Numbered from the stretch's first letter, positions 11,052-23,602 are shown. The stretch is DNA of 64,000 nucleotides from Mallotus nudiflorus (GCA_947683625.1 CANTUR010000455.1:638001-702000), one strand, 5' to 3'. The notes: generated by a model from the sequence alone, not told the origin. Made by a program: numbers and translations.

Positions 11052-12460
11052 ATGCACAATACTAGACGTGGAAGAAGAGAGCCACTAATCTTTATCCTGA
11101 ATTTATCAAAGTTCGACAAAGAGAACCATAGAAAATCTAAGAGTACATCTAGTAATATGGCTGCATAAGGAGCTCAACCAGCTAATGTATAGAGAACTCT
11201 TCTCGAGTTCATTATGTTGGGTTTGGAAGGAGCAAGACAAAGCATCATAAGGCCTAATGTCCAAACAAACAGCTTTAAGATAAAACCAGCCCTCGTACAA
11301 ATGATCTAATCCACTATTCAATTCTATGGATTGCCTTCTGAAGACCCCAATATGCACATAGCTAATTTCTTAAAGATATGTGACACATTCAAGTATAACG
11401 GAGTCTCCAATGATGCTATTCAATTGAGGCTTTTTCCATTTACACTCAAAGATGGAGCCGAAGCTTGGATTAACTCTCAGCCACTTACATCAATTCTCAC
11501 ATGGGATCTTCTTGCAAAGGGATTTCTAGCAAAATACTTTCCTTTTGCAAAGATTATTAAGGACATTACTACTTTTTAATAATTTAAAAATGTATCTTTA
11601 TACAATGCATAGGAAAGATTTAAAGAGTCTTCTTAAAGATGTTCTTATTTAAACCTTTTATAATGGTGTTATAAGGTCTATAAAAGACACTATTGATGCA
11701 ACTGCAAAGGGGTCCTTAGTGAGAAAAACCATTGATGGTGCTTATGAACTCTTAAAAGGAAATGGCTAACAATAATTGCCTATGGCCTTTAGAGAGACAT
11801 TTAGCTCCAAAATAAGGATGAAAACTTATAGTTGATGATGTTACCTCCATTTAAGCATAACTTGCTATACTAAACAAGAAAATTGGTGATTTAGCTATGA
11901 GAGGCAATGCTGCTTCAACTATGTTTTGTGAGCATTACCATATGCTTGAACACTCAACTCTTTAGGATAGTTATGAAGTTAGAAGTGTTTCTGAAGATGG
12001 TACTTTGAAAATTTTTAGCTTTGTTAGGAATTAATTCCAACTGAGACAATAAAATAACAACCCATACTCAAACACTTACAACCAAGGTTAGAGAAACCAC
12101 CCTAATTTCTCATAGAATAATAACCAAAACTCTCAAGGCTTCTTAGACCAATTTCCTAAACCAGCAGCATCACCTTAATTTTAAGCTAAATCTATAGATA
12201 AGAGATTTGCAGCTATAGAGTCAAAATTTGACAAATTCATAGAAGCTATCAGCTCAAAAATCAATAGTAACAATAAGAAGTATGACCAAATTCTCAAGAA
12301 TTAATCTTCCTTAATCCACAACATAGAAGTTCAACTTGGTTAATTAGCAAAGGTAGTGGCTACTAGAGCTCAAAGCCACCTTCCAATTAACACGAAAGTT
12401 AATCCAAAAGAGCAAGCAAGGCCATTACAACAAGGAGTGGAAAAGAGATTCTAAGACCTC
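11052..12460 (+). pseudogene. Athila gag pseudogene
   Basis: Translation from ATG 11052 gives MHNTRRGRREP. An open stretch at 11331-11579 then holds the retrotransposon gag core: DPNMHIANFLKICDTFK, LRLFPFTLKDGAEAWIN, and TWDLLAKGFLAKYFP. Further on, FYNGVIRSIKDTIDATAKGS (near 11660-11720) and a degenerate CEHYH knuckle (near 11930) follow the Athila gag order. It would have formed the particle capsid. Stops and frameshifts are frequent, so no protein is made. The opposite-strand frame 11106-11357 is a shadow. Confidence 0.8.
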
Positions 12461-12465
12461 AACAA

Positions 12466-13205
12466 GTGCCATTGAAGGCTAATGAAGATAAAGAGAAAAG
12501 AGAGGTAAAGATTAAGGATGTGCAAGCTAAAATGAAAGAAAAGAAACTTGAAAGATCAAGGGAGAATCAAGTGGAACAACCACTTATAGCTGACACATTA
12601 AAGTATGCTCCAAGACTACCTTTTCCTTTAAGGCAAAAGAAGATGAATGATGATGAGAAAAGGTTTGCTAAATTCATAAAAACCTTCAAGAAGTTAGCAT
12701 TGAAGAAATCTATCTTAAAAGCATTGAATGAGATGTCAAAGTACGTAAAGTTCCTCAAAGACATTATCACTAACAAGTGAAAATGTAATGTGAAAAAGAT
12801 GGTACCTCCAATGGAGACTTGCAACTCCATTATTTTAAGGAAGATTCCAATTAAGCTAAAAGATCTAAGGAATTTTACAATCCCTTGTACTCTTGATTCT
12901 AAAGAATTTCCTAAATACTTGTGTGACTTAGGAGCTAACATTAATCTTATGCCCCTTTCTCTTTTTAAGTAACTGAATCTTAGAGGCATGATCAATACCA
13001 ATATGACTCTCTAACTTGTTAATCACTCAATTAAAAAGCCATATGGAGTAGTTAAAGATGTGCTTATTTAAGTTGACAAGTTTGTATTTCCAGGAGACTT
13101 TGTGATTTTAGACTATAAGCAAGATAAGCATTGCCCCTTGATTTTAGAAAGACCTTTTCTCAACACCGGAAGGGCAGTGATTGATATGTATGAGGCAAGA
13201 TCACT
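12466..13205 (+). pseudogene. Athila protease region pseudogene
   Basis: The open piece 12466-12780 gives a basic linker with RLPFPLRQKKMNDDEKRFAKF, then KFLKDI, matching the stretch before the Athila protease. At 12790-12972 the aspartic protease follows: IPCTLDSKEFPKYLCDLGAN with INLMPLSLF, where Athila elements usually have ALCDLGASINLMP. The post-protease segment LILERPFLNTGRAVIDMYEA lies near 13140-13200. In an intact element RT would begin a few hundred bases later; here it does not. Stop codons separate the pieces. Confidence 0.78.
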
Positions 13206-14297
13206 ATGAGGGTTTTAGAAAAGAAAGTGGACTTTGTGATTAATAGGCTTATAAAGGACATGAAGAGTGAACATCCTAATGAAGAAGGAAAGAAAGTGAA
13301 CAAAGAAATCAAGGAAGCATCATTGATTTTGAAAAATAACAGCCTATTTTAAATCAAACCCCTTTGCTTCTTAAGTTAAGAACAAGGTGAAAAAAGGCAA
13401 ATTTAAAATTAATTTGAAGAAAAAGGCTACACAAGTGATTAGGATGGTATACATTCCTAAGAAGTATGTTATTTCAAAGAGTAAAATGAAGCTTGACTCA
13501 ACACATTTTAGAAAGGATGAACATCAAGCATTGATCACCATCAAGGATGAAGGATGCTCATCCTTAATAATCAGTTAACATAGGGCATAAAAAGTGCATG
13601 GTCAAGCTAAAGACCTAAAATTAACATATTTTTAGTTTCAATTTTGATTTTTACTTTTGATTAATATTTGCATAATGATTGCTTTGTTCAATTATGATTT
13701 TTATTTTTATTTAGCGCTTATCATATATTAAGTGTCTTTTAATTAGTTGTGTTTGAAGTTAATATGTTAATTTGGCATTTCTTTGGGTGCAGGGCAGAAG
13801 CCACAGCCGTTTCTATTCACGTAATCACTCAATCAGAATTCCAAGCATATTCTGTCGTCATGTGATAAGTCATAATCATTAAATGCTCAACAGGCCAGCC
13901 TTTATACTCAATCTGTGCTCATAAAAAAATTAGAGATCGTAAAAGCTAAGTTTTTCAAGTTTAGTTACTTCTGTTGTAGTTACGAATTATCAGTGGTTAT
14001 GTCTTCTTGAATTTTAGCTGATCAAACCTTTCTTTTATAATCACGCATTATTCACAATCATGGTTGAACCCTAATTAACAACTTAAACAGCTATCACCAA
14101 CTTCCCTCCCCTACTTTTTTTTTAAAACCCATGATCTCTAACCTCCTGCGATCACCACTAAATTTCATCCCTTAAATCAATTTCTCTCCTTAAACCCTTC
14201 TTTCCCAATCAAAATCCCATCCTCTCTATCCCATCACATCCTAGCTGTATTAATCTTCTTTACCAATCATCACAAAACCCTGTCTTCCCCAACTCCC
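13206..14297 (+). other. Athila spacer; RT and integrase missing
   Basis: After the protease linker there is a lysine-rich open piece (13387-13578) with no recognised domain. At 13595-13615 comes the sequence GGTCAAGCTAAAGACCT, which resembles the non-coding block that normally follows pol in Athila elements. The remainder to 14297 is AT-rich leader with C-rich runs. No RT, RNase H or integrase motif is visible in any frame. Confidence 0.55.
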
Positions 14298-15550
14298 TTG
14301 TTGCAAAAATATAGCATCTCCATTATTCAACTAATATTGACATCACGTAACAAGAAGACGACAAAGATGACGGGGATTGAAATTACACAGAAGGAGATTA
14401 GAGTTAATCTTACTAAGAAGTATGGAGCACCCTTCCTATTCCTAACCCCTGAAGAAAGAGGTAAGTACATTATTCTCATTCAGAAAACTTTTATGATCCC
14501 TAAATGTTTGGACATGGAAACGTTAGAGGCTATTAAGCTAAAAGATAAGGTGTTAGCACTTTATAATAGATTAGGATAAAGAAAATTTATAGGTCTTAAT
14601 CATGATGTGTATAGAGATTTAATATTAGAATTTTACATAACTCTATAACTCTCAAATTAAGCCCATAAGAAATTTACATGCCGACTTAATAGGAAACCTA
14701 TCACTATTGATTATGATACTATGTTTGCTATATTTGGGTTTAAAAAAATGGGGACTTTGTGAACCTCTAAATAGGTATAATGTAAGGGATTTTTAGAAAG
14801 AGATCACTTCACATGAAGAGGTCTAGGATGTTAAAAGACCACCAAATGGTTTAATTTAGGACCGTAGCTATGTTATTTTACATAAGCTCATGTGCCATTT
14901 GATTTTTGAAAAGATGGAGAGCAATAAGGTCTCGAGGCAGGAGTTATTGATGTTGCGATGCATGCATACTTCCACAAAAATTTTCACTACATACTTCGTC
15001 TTGTAGACATTATGGCATATGGCTAAAGCTCTTAAGGCATCAGTCTCGATGGGTTATATTGTGACAGGATTGGCTTTGCATTTTTAAGTTTTGGACCCTC
15101 TCATTACTAAGATGTCTTTGATTTCGCAGGATAGACTGAATTGGCTCTAACTCACAAGAGTTGAAATATTGGCGGCCTCAACAACACTCAATGAGCCTTC
15201 CATAAGAAAATGCTTCCATTTAAGGCAATCAACATTAAAAAGGAAGAATTTTCCTCAAGTTGAAGATGATGAAGAAGAAGAGATGGATAATGAGGAAGAA
15301 GAGGAATAAGAATCACTCCTTCAACTGCCTACATCATCAAGCAATGCCATGAATCGAGTCTTAGAGAAGTTGGACATACTAATAGTAATAATTAACTCTC
15401 ATTTTGAGAGTCTTGAAAAGTCAATGGACTTGCGCTTCTAGAGCATCGATAAATCAGTATAAGACAAGCATAATGAACTTAATGATCGACTTATGGAATT
15501 GGAGGAAGATCAATCCTATAATTTTTTTCAAGATGAGGGAGTATTTTTGG
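14298..15550 (+). pseudogene. ATHILA ORF-1-like (env-position) pseudogene
   Basis: The open piece 14298-14579 carries FLTPEERGKYIILIQKTF then CLDMETLEAIKLKDKV. Frames just downstream give FIGLNHDVYRDLILEFY (near 14590-14640), KPITIDYDTMFAIFGF (near 14695-14745), a region with MHTSTKIFTTYF, and an acidic run followed by a heptad-like SHFESLEKSMDL. The order matches the ATHILA ORF-1 (putative plant transposon protein) family found after pol in Athila elements. Its function is not established, and it sits where env would be in a retrovirus. Multiple stops and shifts make it dead. Recognition rests on pattern, without an alignment. Confidence 0.6.
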
Positions 15551-15844
15551 TAGACAGGACATGACAACCTTCCATCACTATCGCCTGTTAGGAGATACCC
15601 ATAAGCCCCTCTTCCACAAACTCAGCAAAATCCATCAGCTTCTCAACCCTCATCATCAACACCCCCTTCTGGGAGGGCAGTAAACTCTTTATCCTTATCC
15701 TTTTTTTTACAATTTTCTTTCTTTTCTTTCTATTTAGTTTAGTTTAATTTTATAATTCATACATTTCATGTTTATACCTTTTTTATTGTGAATTTTTTGC
15801 TTGTTTTATGCATTTAAGTACCTAAAACACATTGCAAACAATGC

Positions 15845-15864
15845 GCGATTCAAGTGTGGGCAAG
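15845..15864 (+). other. Possible Athila polypurine tract
   Basis: The text GATTCAAGTGTGGGCAAG resembles the AAGTGTGGGGG-type PPT seen in Athila and related elements, following the proline/serine-rich end of ORF-1. The purine run is degraded. Confidence 0.4.
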
Positions 15865-16210
15865 AAAATCATTTTGCATCATTTGCATTTTTAGTATATT
15901 TTAGACATATCATGCATTGCATTTTGCATTTGTGTAAATTTGACCTAAATTTTTGACATTTTGATACTCGATTCTTGGATTTTTGCACAATTATCTCGGT
16001 GATGAATTTAGTATATGTTTTTGGTTTTGTTGAGCGCATAAGTTTTAATCTTCTATTAATGGTTAGTTTAATATCTCTTAAACTTGGTTAACATTTTGAG
16101 TTAAGATCTTTTATCCTTTAATCAACTTAATGCAAATTGTTACTTGTTTAATCTTGAGTTTGAATCATTGTTTTAGGAATTAGCACTGTGAATGAATAAA
16201 ACTCCTCTTT

Positions 16211-16250
16211 CCCCCCCCCCCCCCCCCCCCACATATATATATATATATAT
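16211..16250. repeat. Poly(C)20 joined to (AT)n
   Basis: Twenty consecutive C residues (16211-16230) are followed directly by AC and about nine AT units. Confidence 0.95.
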
Positions 16251-16840
16251 AAGTTTTCAGTCATTGCTTGAAGATTGCATAATAGAAGTTTTGTTATTTA
16301 CATATCATGTTTTTCTTTAAAATTTATTGAATCACAAGTCACTCGCGACTCAGTTGTCATCACCACATCACAAGGCAAATTTTTCTCCAAGGGTTTCGAT
16401 CTCGTATGGGCTTAAAAGTAATTGCTACTGATAGCCACATTGCCAAGGAATATCTCTACAACCTGGTCATCTCTTTTAAACCGATCATAGCATATATGAT
16501 ATATTTTTTTGACTTTATGCCATGATTACATGTTCACGAGAAGGGATTTTCGGATATACTAATCCCACCCTTTAGACAACGTAGAACCTAAAACTAACAT
16601 TCATTTTTTTTTGACAAAAACCACGTTGGACGCCACGTCAAAATACCACATCAGCGTTTGCAACAGTGTTATTGGTTTTTGCCATTATTTGTTAACAGAT
16701 AGAGATTTAGGGTAGTAAAATGTCACAAAAAATAATATAAAATCATGTTTGTCAAAACATCAAATCATACGGTAGAGAATTGTAATTTCCCCTTAAAAAT
16801 ATTAATAATTTTAAAATAACACAAGATTATAAATAAGATG

Positions 16841-16868
16841 ATAATTAATAATAATAATAATAATAATA

Positions 16869-16906
<38 letters not shown>
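16841..16906. repeat. (AAT)n-(ATT)n palindromic microsatellite
   Basis: A run of AAT units turns into ATT units near 16868, so the two halves are reverse complements and can fold into a long hairpin. Confidence 0.95.
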
Positions 16907-17227
16907 GATTATAAATGGTAAGGTGGCTCGCATGCACCCGCATGCCTTTATACATGTTCATTAATCTATAATATTAATATAGTAATCAACTTTGATTTGG
17001 ATGTAATACATAAATTAATCAAAATTAAATCTGATAAGTTTTAAGTTTGAAATTTTTCATTAAAGATTAATTTATCAAATTATGTATTATAAAAATTTGC
17101 ATTACTATTCAATAATAAAATTAATGCTTTTGAGAAATAACAAAATTTTGATGGCCACTACCACAAGCAATGCAAGAGACAGTTTTATTTCAAGTCATGC
17201 ATGTCCATCAATGATGATTTAATTTAA

Positions 17228-18294
17228 GGTAAAATTCATATTGAGACTTCTAAATTTATTTATTTATTAGCTTTAGGTCTTTAAAGTTTCATTTTGTATA
17301 TTTAGGAATTTGAAATTTTAAATCTTCTGTCAATTTTTTAAAAAAAATGATTTTCTTTTGATTTTTAAAGTTTTATATTTCTAACATTTTTACCATTTTT
17401 TACCTTTTAATATAACACTTTTAAAAATTTTTTACTAGTAAAAAATAAATTTACTTATTTTAATTTCTAATATTTTAAATTAAAAACATGAATTTATATA
17501 CATTTTTAAATTTTTAAAATAAAGAAACAAGTTAATGTTAAGATTAAAAAATTATAATAAAACTATTGTTTTTCAAAATAAAATATTATGATGAAAAAGA
17601 GCACAATAATTAAAAGAAATTATGATAAAAAAATATTTTATAATTTTTTAAAATTTAAATTTTATATTTTCAATATATTTTTTAGTTTTTTGTACAAAAT
17701 TTTAATTATATTATTATGAATATTTTTTTAAATATAACTTTTATAAATAATAGATGTCAATACATGTCTGTGCATTACCAAAAAATGGTGATAAATTTTT
17801 CAATCAACTAAAACTTTTATAACTGTCATCTTAACCTTTATTTTTTTTATCATACTTTTTGGGTATATGAAAAAAGTTTATATTATAAAAATTTATTCAC
17901 AATAATTTAAAATATTGTAAAAAACATTAGTATTATTATAATTTTTTTTAAAATTTAGCATAATAGCATTAACTTGTTTGTTTATTTCTAAAATTTAAAA
18001 TTATTTAAATATGTATATAATAATTTAAAATATTAGAAATTAAAATAAATAAATTTATTCTTTACTGGTGAAAAAATTTTAAAAGTGATATAAATGTTAA
18101 AAAGTAAAAAATTGTATAAATATTAGAAATATAAAACTTTACGGACCAAAAGGAAATAATATGTTAAAAAATTGAACAAAAAAATTAAAACTTCAAATCC
18201 ATGAAATTTAATGGACTAAATATATAAAATAAAACTTTAGGAGCCAAAATCTAAAAAACCAATAAGTTTAGGATGTCTCCATATGGGTTTTGCC
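17228..18294. mobile_element. MULE-type MITE with long terminal inverted repeats
   Basis: The 1,067-bp element has two arms of about 300 bp that are imperfect inverted copies. The left arm begins GGTAAAATTCATATTGAGAC; the right arm, reversed, begins GGCAAAACCCATATGGAGAC. Flanks TTAATTTAA (17219-17227) and ATAGTTTAA (18295-18303) agree at 7 of 9 bases, consistent with a decayed 9-bp Mutator TSD. No transposase is encoded. Confidence 0.8.
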
Positions 18295-20140
18295 ATAGTT
18301 TAACGTATATGATGTCTTTTGCCACTTATATGTTTCAATTAAACATTAAATAATAATAATAATAGAGAACTTTTCAAAAATAATAATAATAATAATAGAT
18401 AAGAGGCAGTTTTATGGCTTCCATGTAAACCTTAGATATATATAGCTCCATGCATGCAACCAATTGCATGTTGCTATATTCCATGCATTATTGTTATTAT
18501 ATTCCATGCACACACCAATTCTCACTTAGCAGAAGCTATTCCATGCTAGAAGAACTCATTTCGCTGTTGTAAGTGGCGAAATGGATGACATGCTGACCAT
18601 CTGAGCACAGTGTCCTTTCAAGTTGGCGTTTTAGTGATGAGGCAATGGTCCTTGCAGTTCTTTAATTTGCAATTCTTTAAGTGCAGTTGAGCACTTTGTA
18701 TGCCTTTCGAGTGACCAAAATTTTTGTGCAATATAGTTGCATGTCCATTTAACATGTTCCATGCACACTGATTTCCTTTTCCAAGTATTAAGGTTTTTTC
18801 TACCACTAGCTGAATCATTCAATTTATGGAATTTCATCATTGATGCAACATGTCGGTGATGGATACAACCTCCCTATTGTATCTCTCCCTTGCAAGTTGG
18901 CGTTTTAATGGTCCTTGCATGTTTTCGAACAGCTCTTCGATTGAAAACTTAATGAAAAGATTTTTGGATGTTGCCGAGCAATTTAAAGATGTAGTACCGA
19001 ACTGTTGCATGAACTCATGATATCCAAGCCATGCAGAAGTTCCCTTCTGCACCACTTCTACAACGGAACATTCTTATACATATATCTATATATATATATA
19101 TATATATCGGAATCTTGTGGTGAAGGACGCAGAGAATAGCCAAGTTCTCTTCTCTTCTTCTCTAGTTGATGTTACTCTTTGCTACATAAGGATGTGTTGT
19201 TTTTATGCCTAAAAGTTTGTCCTTCCATTTTCAGGCCATCCCAGGCATAATCAAATAAACAAGGGTACAGTGCGTCGTTGGACAATGACAAATTATCAGA
19301 ATAGTCTTTCTATTTTTTTTGAAAATTCATTTTTTTATTATTATTATTATTTTAATTTAAGTTACATACCAATGAACTCGTAATAAAGTGATTTAAACAC
19401 CCATAGTTTATAAAAAATAATTTTTTTTATATAAAACATAATTGCACAGCTACCCTCGATATGTCACTTTATCCTATAAACAAAGTCTGTCATCTTCCTT
19501 TTCTTATTGTTCAAATCCACGTTCATCTTAATCTTGGCAGCATGAAATTTATCTTCTTCCAAATTAACAATCAATTCATAGAGAATTCTTGAAATTGTTG
19601 TCTTCTCTAAATATTAACTTTCCAAAGAAAATTTCATAAGCTTGAGATAAGTGTCGTTCAAGAAAATCATCTTTTTGAATAAATGGGCCGCTTGCCAAAA
19701 CACTAATTCTTCCTTAACGAGTAAACTTTTTTTTTTATGGACATGTTTTAGGGAAAGGGTACGCATTGTAGAATGTTTGAGTTGTAAAGCTAGATTCTAA
19801 CAAGTAATGATAATTCAGAATTTAATTTGGTTATACCTAACTCTTAATTATTTTTAGCGAATAAGACAAGCTAGGTTCCCATATACGGCATCACTTTATA
19901 ATTTCAAAATCAATCTCTTGTTGTAGAACCTACTTCAATGAGAAGAACTTGATGAATGAGTGAGTTTATCCCAAAAATATTTCGAAGTTTAAGTCAGAAT
20001 TTGTAAGAAAAATAATAATAAAGCGAGTATAATAGAAGAATGATAGAATGAATATTGGATGAATGTTGTATGATGAATGATGAGGTGATGAGATAATGGA
20101 ATGATGGCATGATGTAGAATGATGGGATCATGGGATAATA
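18295..20140. other. Intergenic region with unrecognised coding-like scraps
   Basis: No established gene. Minus-strand open pieces at 18837-19055 (GPLKRQLARERYNREVVSI) and 18631-18840 share a duplicated motif, GGTCCTTGCA next to AAGTTGGCGTTTTA (18621-18660 and 18893-18920). A minus-strand stretch near 19470-19700 translates with few stops but matches no family I know. A short (TA)n lies at 19078-19107. ATGA-rich imperfect repeats occupy about 20039-20140. Confidence 0.35.
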
Positions 20141-20644
20141 GCCTTAATGATTTGAGATAAAATGAGATGTATATATAAGGAGAGTATTACTCAAACCTTA
20201 ATTGTTTTAGAATTCCTTAATTTTATAGAATTGTCTTGATTAGAAAATAAATAAACTTCCTTTATGCAATGCAGGGGATTATTGAAAGTGAAATCTTGAA
20301 TATATATATGGCCTTAATGATTTGAGATGAAATGAGATGTATATATATAAAAAGTATTACTCAAACTTTGATTGTATTAGAATTTTTTAATTTTATAGGA
20401 TTATCTTAATTAGGAGAGAAATAAACTTCCTTTATGCAATACAAAGGATTATTAAAAGTGAAATTTTGAATATATATATATATATATAGCCTTAATGATT
20501 TAAAATGAAATGAGATGTATATATAGGAAGAGTATTACTCAAATCTTGATTGTATTAGAATTTTTTAATTTTATAGAATTGTCTTAATTAGAAAAGAAAT
20601 AAACTTTCTTTATGCAATGCAAGGGATTATCGAAAGTGAAATCT

Positions 20645-20696
<52 letters not shown>
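20141..20696. repeat. Tandem repeat, three units of 170-178 bp
   Basis: GCCTTAATGATTT starts units at 20141, 20311 and 20489. Each unit contains GAGATGTATATATA, AGTATTACTCAAA, TTAATTTTATAG, AAACTTCCTTTATGCAAT and GAAAGTGAAAT..TTGAA, and ends in a (TA)n tract. The last tract (20648-20696) is the longest. Confidence 0.9.
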
Positions 20697-20697
<1 letters not shown>

Positions 20698-22979
20698 CTC
20701 AAAAAACCTGCAAAATAAAATCCAATCTTGAATTTGAATATGTACTATCTTTTGATGCAGTGGTGTGGGCGCATTACAGGCTGGAACTCGTAGCGGTAGT
20801 TGATTGTTTCTAATTTTGTAGCGAGCAAGCAAATGCATGTAGGACCAAGAAAAGAGGCCCATTTTTCATAAGTAGACAGTCAATATCTGCCTTTCTGTTA
20901 AATTTATTAAAAGCATGAAGCAAAGAATATGCAAGGGACAAATATTATGATTGATCCAATGCACTTACCAACTCTTTCTCCCAGAATTTCCATCATTATT
21001 ATGACTTAATGTGAAAATTCTTTTTCTTTTTTTTTTTTAAAAATTCTCTAATTGCCCAAGGAAATTACCACAACTTTTGTCGTTCAACTATAAGTTAAAA
21101 ATTTTAATTGTACCAATATCATAAAAAATTTCACGCATGAAATTAGTTATAGAAAAAGTTTATTTGTGAAGGGGTACTGACTATTGGATTTTTCTATTTT
21201 TTTGCTTGCCACTTTTAATTTTTTTACATTTTTAAGCTATGGAGTATATTTTTTAATTGACTATTTAGTAAGATGTTTATCTTTTCTTTATTTTTAGTTT
21301 TTCATATTAAAATTGCTCTAATATTATATTATGTTTATTAATTGGAAAGTTTTATTATCTCGATATTGATAAATTGTATATTAAAAGTAATATTTCTCTA
21401 CATTTTAAAATATTTTTAAAGAGAAATCACTATTTAATAAAGAAATCATCGTTTAATTACTTTTTTATTGGCATATTATATTATGCAGTAATTTACTAAT
21501 ATTTTCTTGATGTTTATTTTAATTTATTAGTTCATCCTATATTTTTAAAAGTTAACTAAATATTTCATTATATTTAATTTTATTAATTATTGTTAACTTC
21601 ATACTCTTTCAGGTCTACAATAAGAATATAAAATTAGATAGGTATTTAATTAGCAAAATAAGAAAATAATTAATAAAATTAAATGTTAGAAATTATTAAT
21701 TAAAAATATAAAAATAAATTAGTAAATTTGATCAAATTTAGAGAGTGGTTGTAATTTACCCCATATTATGAAATAGGCATGTTACCTTCATTAATATCTG
21801 CAGCCTATTATTATTATTATTATTATTATTATTTCCCTCTTTATACTTAATACTTATTCCCTCTCGACAGAATAGACATATAATTAAAATAATAATGGAA
21901 ACAGAGACTAGCAATACAATGTGGTTCATAAATTAGTATAAATGGGGTCACTTGAATTGGCCAAGAAAATGAAGCCACACCACCAATGTGAGCAGCAATG
22001 TTGTTTTTGATATCATACTCAGTAGATGTATTAATTTCAACAACAACAACTCATCCCCAAACCCTCAATTAAATGCTATACTTCTACTTACAAAACATCC
22101 ATTTCCCCAATTTGCTAAACTCCTACTCTGATTGCAACCTCAAAAAATGATTTTTTTTTTTTTTCCTTTGCTTTAAAAGAAATCTACTTATAAAAATATT
22201 TAATTTAAAATTTATAAATTTTAAATATTAAATTTTAAATTTTAAATAATATATAATTATATATTATTTTAAATAATCACTAATTGATCTTTGAAATTTA
22301 TTTTAAAATTTGAAAATACTGAATGTGAAATATATATATATATATATATAAATTTGTGAATATTCATTAATTAAACTTTTAAATTTATTATAAATTTATA
22401 TTTCAGCTTACACTTTTTTTTAAACGTTGTATTTTTTTGTTAAATCTAATTAAGTTGAATGTATAATCTGTTATGATCAATATTTGTAACAAAGTTTACA
22501 TATAGCACTCTTAAGTGAGTTCCCAGCGATATATATATATATATATATGAAAACCGTGGTATGAAACAATTTAATCTTTTCTATGTGGCAACCTAGATTG
22601 CTCTTTTACCTATTTTTCTCAATTCTCCGTAATTCTTTTCGTTCTTAATATATATTTCTCAATTAATGACCGTATTGTTCTTTGTCCTCTACTTTCTTTT
22701 AAAAGAAATAAATAAATAAAAAGAAATGCTTACTCTTAACTCACTTTTATTGTAATACTCCGTTGATGTTTTTAAATTTTTCAATCTGTTACTCATGAAC
22801 CATCGCACAATTTCAGTCCATTGAGGTGAACCCAATTGGCTAATCAATTCCCTTCTTCCTCTCTTCTTCTATGGTTGCCTTGGCCATTTCGCATCAAGAA
22901 CTGTGACTACTGGCTACAAAGTTTCTAGTTGTTTATTGAAAAAGAGTTCAGTGAGTCGCCCATATGGCATATGCACTAA
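20697..22979. other. AT-rich intergenic DNA
   Basis: No gene seen. Short microsatellites occur: (TTA)n near 21805-21833 and (TA)n near 22330-22350 and 22530-22548. Possible weak Mutator-like arms around 21058 and 21765 could not be confirmed. Confidence 0.5.
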
Positions 22980-23596
22980 GAGCGCGTTTGTTTGGTTAAA
23001 AAATAAGGATGGAAATTGATGATTCGGATATTTAGAATTTCATTGACTAAAATTAACATGTGAATAAGAATATGATTCTGTCATAATGTAATTTTGTCAT
23101 CAATGGGAATTATCATGCCCCTTTTATTTGTAAGGAACGACTTTCGATTCCTTAAAAATTAAATCAACTTAACTATAAATTGGTAAAATATTTAAATATT
23201 AACATTTATTTTTTAAAATTTATAAATGAAACATAAAAATGCATAAAAATATGTATTAAATGTTTGAATAAAAAATGATCAAAAGTAAATAATTTTTATA
23301 AATTTTTTAAAAAAATTAATAATATTTTTATAAATAAATATTTTAAGAATATTTTATAATACATAATTATAATATTAATTTTTAATATATAAAAATAATT
23401 ATAATGTTAATTTTTTTATATAAAAATAATTACAAAAATATGTTTTCATAAAAGAAATTTTAGTTGTTAAATGATATTTTATTCTTATTCTCATTACCAT
23501 TTTCTAGTGAAACCAAACACATTCTTTAAATTTCCATTCCCTTTCCCATTTCTTCCTATTCCAATTCTGGTTCCGAAGTAAGAACCAAACGCCCCC
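22980..23596. mobile_element. Tourist-like (PIF/Harbinger) MITE
   Basis: A 617-bp element flanked by TAA on both sides (22977-22979, 23597-23599). Terminal repeats are GAGCGCGTTTGTTTGG on the left and, reversed, GGGGGCGTTTGGTTC on the right. The interior is AT-rich and non-coding. Size, 3-bp TSD and TIR type fit Tourist-like MITEs. Confidence 0.85.
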
Positions 23597-23602
23597 TAAA
23601 TA

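Larger units (their letters stand above)
1..15864 (+). mobile_element. Athila-type Ty3/gypsy element, decayed, split by a Sirevirus
   Basis: An old plus-strand Ty3/gypsy element. In order it shows an LTR remnant (1-55 continued at 10001-10912), a degenerate tRNA-Asp-type PBS (10917-10933), an Athila-like gag (from 11052), a protease plus following linker (about 12466-13205), the post-pol spacer typical of Athila (13595-13615), an ATHILA ORF-1-like region (14298-15550) and a PPT-like tract near 15850. No reverse transcriptase, RNase H or integrase lies between protease and ORF-1, so this copy is internally deleted or non-autonomous. All frames carry many stops. The start lies outside the window, and no 3' LTR matching 10001-10912 was found, so the right limit is approximate. 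Confidence 0.7.
15865..17227. other. AT-rich DNA after the Athila remnant
   Basis: No gene seen. The first part has the GCATTTGCATT-type text common in the 3' region of Athila elements, so the element may extend to about 16.6 kb. A poly-C tract (16211-16230) and a palindromic trinucleotide repeat (16841-16906) are listed separately. Confidence 0.5.

Noticed and set aside
14298..15550. A viral envelope gene
   Set aside because: The position is env-like, but the recognisable text is that of the ATHILA ORF-1 family, with no signal peptide, fusion peptide or membrane anchor visible.
21058..21765. Possible Mutator-like TIR pair (GAAATTACCACAAC versus reversed GGGGTAAATTACAACCAC)
   Set aside because: Only about 15-20 bp match and no target duplication could be found, so the pairing may be chance.
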